A stretch of 64,000 nt of DNA, from NCBI GenBank assembly GCA_964609385.1, contig CAZSSM010000012.1, positions 1 through 64,000 of the forward strand, written 5' to 3'. How positions within the stretch are numbered: the stretch's first letter is position 1; each line of letters begins with the position of its first letter. The stretch is from CAZSSM01 sp964609385 (GTDB lineage: Bacteria > Planctomycetota > Planctomycetia > Isosphaerales > Isosphaeraceae). A program made the translations under genes and the position numbers. Shown one piece after another: positions 60,852-64,000 of this stretch. Below the pieces are notes generated by a model. It saw only the letters and a program-made list of their open reading frames with translations. It did no database searches and had not been told where the DNA came from.

Positions 60852-62525
60852 ATGGACTCGACCCGACCCCACTCCGACGACTCGTCCTCGACCCCTCCGC
60901 CCTTACCCCAACCGGAGTCGTCCGCAGCCATCCCCGATCAGTTGACCTGGGATCGACTGAATGAAGTCGATGATCAACGACCCGATGCCGAGTTGTGGGT
61001 TGATTCGTCAGCGTCAGAGGGAACACCCAAGGTCGAGGAGACTCCCGGACCGGTCGGGGCACGCGAACGAATCGGATCGATCGATGTGCTCCGAGGCGTG
61101 GCCGTCTTGGGCATCCTCTTGTTGAACATCCACTCGTTCGGAGGGCCCGACCCAATCAACGAGGTCGATCCAGCCGTGATCGGCGATGACAAGGGCGCCA
61201 ACCCAGCGATCCTATTTGTGCTCAACTTGTTATTCGAGTCGAAGATGCGGTCGATCTTCGCGATGCTCTTCGGCGCTGGTCTGATCCTGCTGGCTGATCG
61301 GGTCGAGAGTCGAGGCGGCGATCCGGCGATGATCTATTACAAACGGGTCCTCTGGTTGCTATTGTTCGGAGCCTGTCATGCGCTCTTTTTATGGTACGGA
61401 GACATCCTGTACACATACGCGATCTGTGGTCTCCTGCTCTTTCCAATCCGCAAGGTGCCGCCGATCGGTCTCATCGCCATCAGCATTGTTGTACTCGGCA
61501 TTTGGGTCCTTGGGATGAGCCTGGGCGCCTGGCAGCTCCAGTCGATGCATGAGCAGTACGATCAGGCTGCAGAACTGAAGGCAGCCGGCGAACCAGTCCC
61601 TGATTCAGTCCAAAGCGCGGCCAAAGCATATCGCGGGTGGATCGACCAGGCTGGCGGGGAAGCGGCGGATCCGAACCGGATTACACTCTATCAATCGGGG
61701 ACCTATGGCGAGATCTTTGCCGATCGTCTCATTATCGTTCTGCTGCTCTGGACTATTGTCTTTATCTTCTTCTCATTCTGGCAGACCTGCGCGTTGATGT
61801 GTATCGGGATGGTCTTAATGCGTTGGCGAGTGTTCACCGCGAGCCTGTCCAAGACGACGTATCTGGCGATGATCGTTTTGGGATACGGGCTTGGTCTTCC
61901 AATGGTCTACCAGGGATTCCTGATCGAGGAGAGCGATCGCGGCTCGTTCCTGGGGATGTTGGAAAGCGGTGCGATGATATACAACGAGGTCGCTTGCATC
62001 CCCGTAGCGATCGGTCACATCGGAGTCGTCATGCTGATCTGCAAGTACGGCCTGATTGAGCCACTGACGCGTCGGCTCGCGGCGGTCGGCCGGATGGCCT
62101 TGACCAATTATTTGATGCATACCCTAATCTGCACAACGCTCTTTTATGGATATGGTTTTGGCCTGTATGGTCGGCTCGACTCGACAGCATACATGGGGAT
62201 CGTGGCCGCGATCTGGACGCTCCAACTCATCCTCAGTCCAGTCTGGCTGAACTACTACCAATTCGGACCGGCCGAGTGGCTTTGGCGAACCCTGACTTAC
62301 TTCAAGATTCAGCCGATGACCCGCAAAGCGAGCCATGCGAGTTCGACCGAGAAGGAAGCTTTCGAGGGTTTTCCGATCGGCGATCCAAACGATCTGGCCG
62401 CGCACGATTCGCCTAGGGACGGCCGCGCGGTGGATGCCCACATGGATCGGTTCGAGGATCCGAACGGGAACTCGGCTCCGATCTCTGAATCCATTTCCCA
62501 CCGCACCAAGTTCGACCAGCCGTGA
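60852..62525 (+). CDS. DUF418 family multi-span membrane protein
   Basis: This 557-aa protein begins with a Ser/Pro/acid-rich cytoplasmic extension of about 75 residues. The typical DUF418 core follows, starting RIGSIDVLRGVAVLGILLLNIHSFG and including SIFAMLFGAGLILLAD. About ten membrane spans are visible, with YLMHTLICTTLFYGYG and QFGPAEWLWRTLTYFK near the C-terminus, the usual DUF418 ending. The family resembles acyltransferase-3-type membrane proteins and is of unknown function. The N-terminal extension and a charged C-terminal tail of about 60 residues are longer than in short members. It is alone in its unit. Confidence 0.9.
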   Translation: MDSTRPHSDDSSSTPPPLPQPESSAAIPDQLTWDRLNEVDDQRPDAELWVDSSASEGTPKVEETPGPVGARERIGSIDVLRGVAVLGILLLNIHSFGGPDPINEVDPAVIGDDKGANPAILFVLNLLFESKMRSIFAMLFGAGLILLADRVESRGGDPAMIYYKRVLWLLLFGACHALFLWYGDILYTYAICGLLLFPIRKVPPIGLIAISIVVLGIWVLGMSLGAWQLQSMHEQYDQAAELKAAGEPVPDSVQSAAKAYRGWIDQAGGEAADPNRITLYQSGTYGEIFADRLIIVLLLWTIVFIFFSFWQTCALMCIGMVLMRWRVFTASLSKTTYLAMIVLGYGLGLPMVYQGFLIEESDRGSFLGMLESGAMIYNEVACIPVAIGHIGVVMLICKYGLIEPLTRRLAAVGRMALTNYLMHTLICTTLFYGYGFGLYGRLDSTAYMGIVAAIWTLQLILSPVWLNYYQFGPAEWLWRTLTYFKIQPMTRKASHASSTEKEAFEGFPIGDPNDLAAHDSPRDGRAVDAHMDRFEDPNGNSAPISESISHRTKFDQP

Positions 62526-62720
62526 TTGGGTGCGTGCGACTTAAGAATTGATCAGTCTGTTGGACTGAGCACTCCGTTGCTCGGACTCGTTGACGCGATT
62601 TACGATGGAGGTCTGTGGTTCGGTCGGGCGGTCAAGCGCTCATGAGCGGTGAGGATCTGACTGGACCACCGATTCCATCCTGATCGCAACGATCCCATCG
62701 CTGTTTGAGAGGCTGTGCCG

Positions 62721-64000
62721 ATGGCCGAGTTCTTCCCGGAGATCCCTCCGATCGTCTACGGCGGACCCGAGTCGCGCAATCCCTTGGAGTTCAAGCATTA
62801 CCAGGCCGACGAGGTCGTTGCTGGCAAGCCGATGCGCGAGCACCTCCGATTCTCCGTGGTCTACTGGCATACCTTCCGCAACCCCTTGAGCGATCCGTTC
62901 GGGGTCGGCACCGCCCAACGCCCTTGGGATGACGGGTCCGATTCGGTCGAGAACGCCCAGCGCCGTGTCCGAGCCGCTTTCGAATTCTTCGAGAAGCTTG
63001 GTGCCCCATACTATGCCTTCCACGACCGTGACGTCGCTCCCGAAGGCGTTAGCCTGAACAAAAGTCACGAAAACCTCGATGCCGTCGTTCAGGTCCTCAA
63101 AGAGGAACAGCAACGCACCGGCATTGGTTTGCTTTGGGGAACCGCCAACCTGTTTTCCAACCCGCGTTATATGCATGGTGCGGCGACCAGTTGTAACTTC
63201 GACGCTTTCGCCTACGCCGCTGCCCAGGTCAAGAAGGCTTTGGAGGTGACTAAGGAACTCGATGGGGCTGGCTATACCTTCTGGGGCGGACGTGAAGGCT
63301 ATTCGACACTCTACAACACTGATATGAAGCGTGAGTTGGACCACCTCGCTCAGTTCATGCACATGTCCGTCGATTACAAGAAGCAGATCGGTTTTGACGG
63401 CCCGTTCTACATCGAGCCCAAGCCGATGGAGCCGACCAAGCATCAATACGACAGCGATGCGGCAGCCTGTATCTGCTTCCTGAGGACCCATGGCCTGACC
63501 GAGCACTTCAAGCTCAACTTGGAAACCAACCATGCCACGCTGGCTGGCCACGAGATGTTGCATGAGATCGAGACGGCCTACGCTCACGATGTGTTTGGCT
63601 CGATTGACGCCAACACCGGCGACCCACTCCTGGGTTGGGATACCGACCAGTTCCCGACAAACATCTACTTGACCGCCCAGTGCATGCTCCCGATTCTGAA
63701 GCGCGGGGGATTCACCACGGGAGGGGTTAACTTCGATGCAAAGGTCCGCCGCGAGAGCTTCGAACCGATCGACCTGTTCCACGCGCACATCGGCGGTATG
63801 GATGCCTTCGCACGTGGGCTGAAGATCGCTCAAAAGATCATCGACGATGGACGGCTCGATGCCATTGTCCAAGAGCGTTACGCGAGTTGGAACTCCGAAC
63901 TCGGGCGAAAGGTCGAGTCCGGCCAGGCTTCCTTGGCCGAACTCGAAGCCTATGTTTCCGCCAAAGGAGAGGCTGCTCCCAACGTTAGTGGACGTCAAGA
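62721..64000 (+). CDS. xylA: Xylose isomerase, 3' end beyond right edge
   Basis: The ATG at 62721 (GAGAGG 8 nt upstream) opens a frame that is uninterrupted to base 64000 (426 complete codons). The stop lies just outside the window, since the family is 435-445 aa. It converts D-xylose to D-xylulose (and D-glucose to D-fructose) using two divalent metals. Landmarks are VVYWHTF, FHDRDVAPEG (catalytic His101, Asp104), the TFWGGREGYSTL region, YIEPKPMEPTKHQYD with metal-binding residues, LNLETNHATLAGH and SIDANTGD. The opposite-strand frame over the same bases is a shadow. No xylulokinase or xylose transporter is within the window to the left. Confidence 0.95.
   Translation, partial: MAEFFPEIPPIVYGGPESRNPLEFKHYQADEVVAGKPMREHLRFSVVYWHTFRNPLSDPFGVGTAQRPWDDGSDSVENAQRRVRAAFEFFEKLGAPYYAFHDRDVAPEGVSLNKSHENLDAVVQVLKEEQQRTGIGLLWGTANLFSNPRYMHGAATSCNFDAFAYAAAQVKKALEVTKELDGAGYTFWGGREGYSTLYNTDMKRELDHLAQFMHMSVDYKKQIGFDGPFYIEPKPMEPTKHQYDSDAAACICFLRTHGLTEHFKLNLETNHATLAGHEMLHEIETAYAHDVFGSIDANTGDPLLGWDTDQFPTNIYLTAQCMLPILKRGGFTTGGVNFDAKVRRESFEPIDLFHAHIGGMDAFARGLKIAQKIIDDGRLDAIVQERYASWNSELGRKVESGQASLAELEAYVSAKGEAAPNVSGRQ

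Noticed and set aside
62640..63998. A minus-strand frame of about 450 codons over xylA
   Set aside because: The plus strand encodes a clear xylose isomerase with all its motifs over the same bases. The minus frame is an antisense shadow with no recognisable domain and no ribosome binding site.
1..64000. CRISPR arrays, insertion sequences, prophage or integrated elements
   Set aside because: No repeat-spacer pattern, transposase, integrase or flanking direct repeats were found anywhere in the window.

Overview
The window is a bacterial chromosome segment of moderately high GC that most likely comes from a planctomycete. The pointers are a DUF1800/DUF1501 pair, a DUF1571 lipoprotein-like gene, a HAF-repeat protein with a PEP-CTERM anchor, an isolated fliW-csrA pair, two FHA-only proteins, and many lone secreted proteins in small operons. 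Assignment to the Isosphaerales/Gemmatales group is an inference. No insertion sequence, prophage, CRISPR array or rRNA was seen. The only RNA gene found is a selenocysteine tRNA.

Layout. 1-5 kb: a secreted Gly-rich protein cut by the left edge, two orphan genes, and a LegB-type sugar-nucleotide dehydratase. 5-9 kb: nrnA, then a two-gene respiratory module (Rieske protein plus a cytochrome b fused to a di-haem cytochrome c with two EF-hands). 9.5-13.5 kb: an amidotransferase-like protein lacking its nucleophile, thiC, a DUF1571 protein and a small Cys/His protein. 14-16 kb: fliW, csrA and an FHA protein. 16-22 kb: a large secreted protein, DUF1800, DUF1501 and a PAS-SpoIIE phosphatase. 22-28 kb: a complete type I secretion set (ABC, HlyD, TolC) divergent from an NhaR-like regulator. 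29-37 kb: purH, a beta-propeller protein, a sodium:amino-acid symporter with a large insert, a membrane protein and a Ca2+/cation exchanger.

37-44 kb: tRNA-Sec overlapping a secreted-protein gene, the PEP-CTERM protein, a 2-Cys peroxiredoxin, methionine aminopeptidase, a sulfotransferase-like protein, a methyltransferase and a second FHA protein. 44-54 kb: a surface-polysaccharide region (GT4 glycosyltransferase, GDP-fucose-synthase-like reductase, a second epimerase, then a two-gene sodium:solute symporter and a Wzz/BY-kinase). 53.5-58.5 kb: a giant M14 carboxypeptidase-S9 dipeptidyl-peptidase fusion translationally coupled to a FAD monooxygenase. 58.7-64 kb: a GH15 enzyme, a DUF418 membrane protein and xylA, which is cut by the right edge.

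Two coding regions have no stop codon inside the window, one at each edge. They are recovered here by direct translation. The most unusual items are the cytochrome b/c/EF-hand fusion, the two-protease fusion, tRNA-Sec overlapping a stop codon, the nucleophile-less amidotransferase, and two unrelated sodium symporters that each carry an extra soluble domain.
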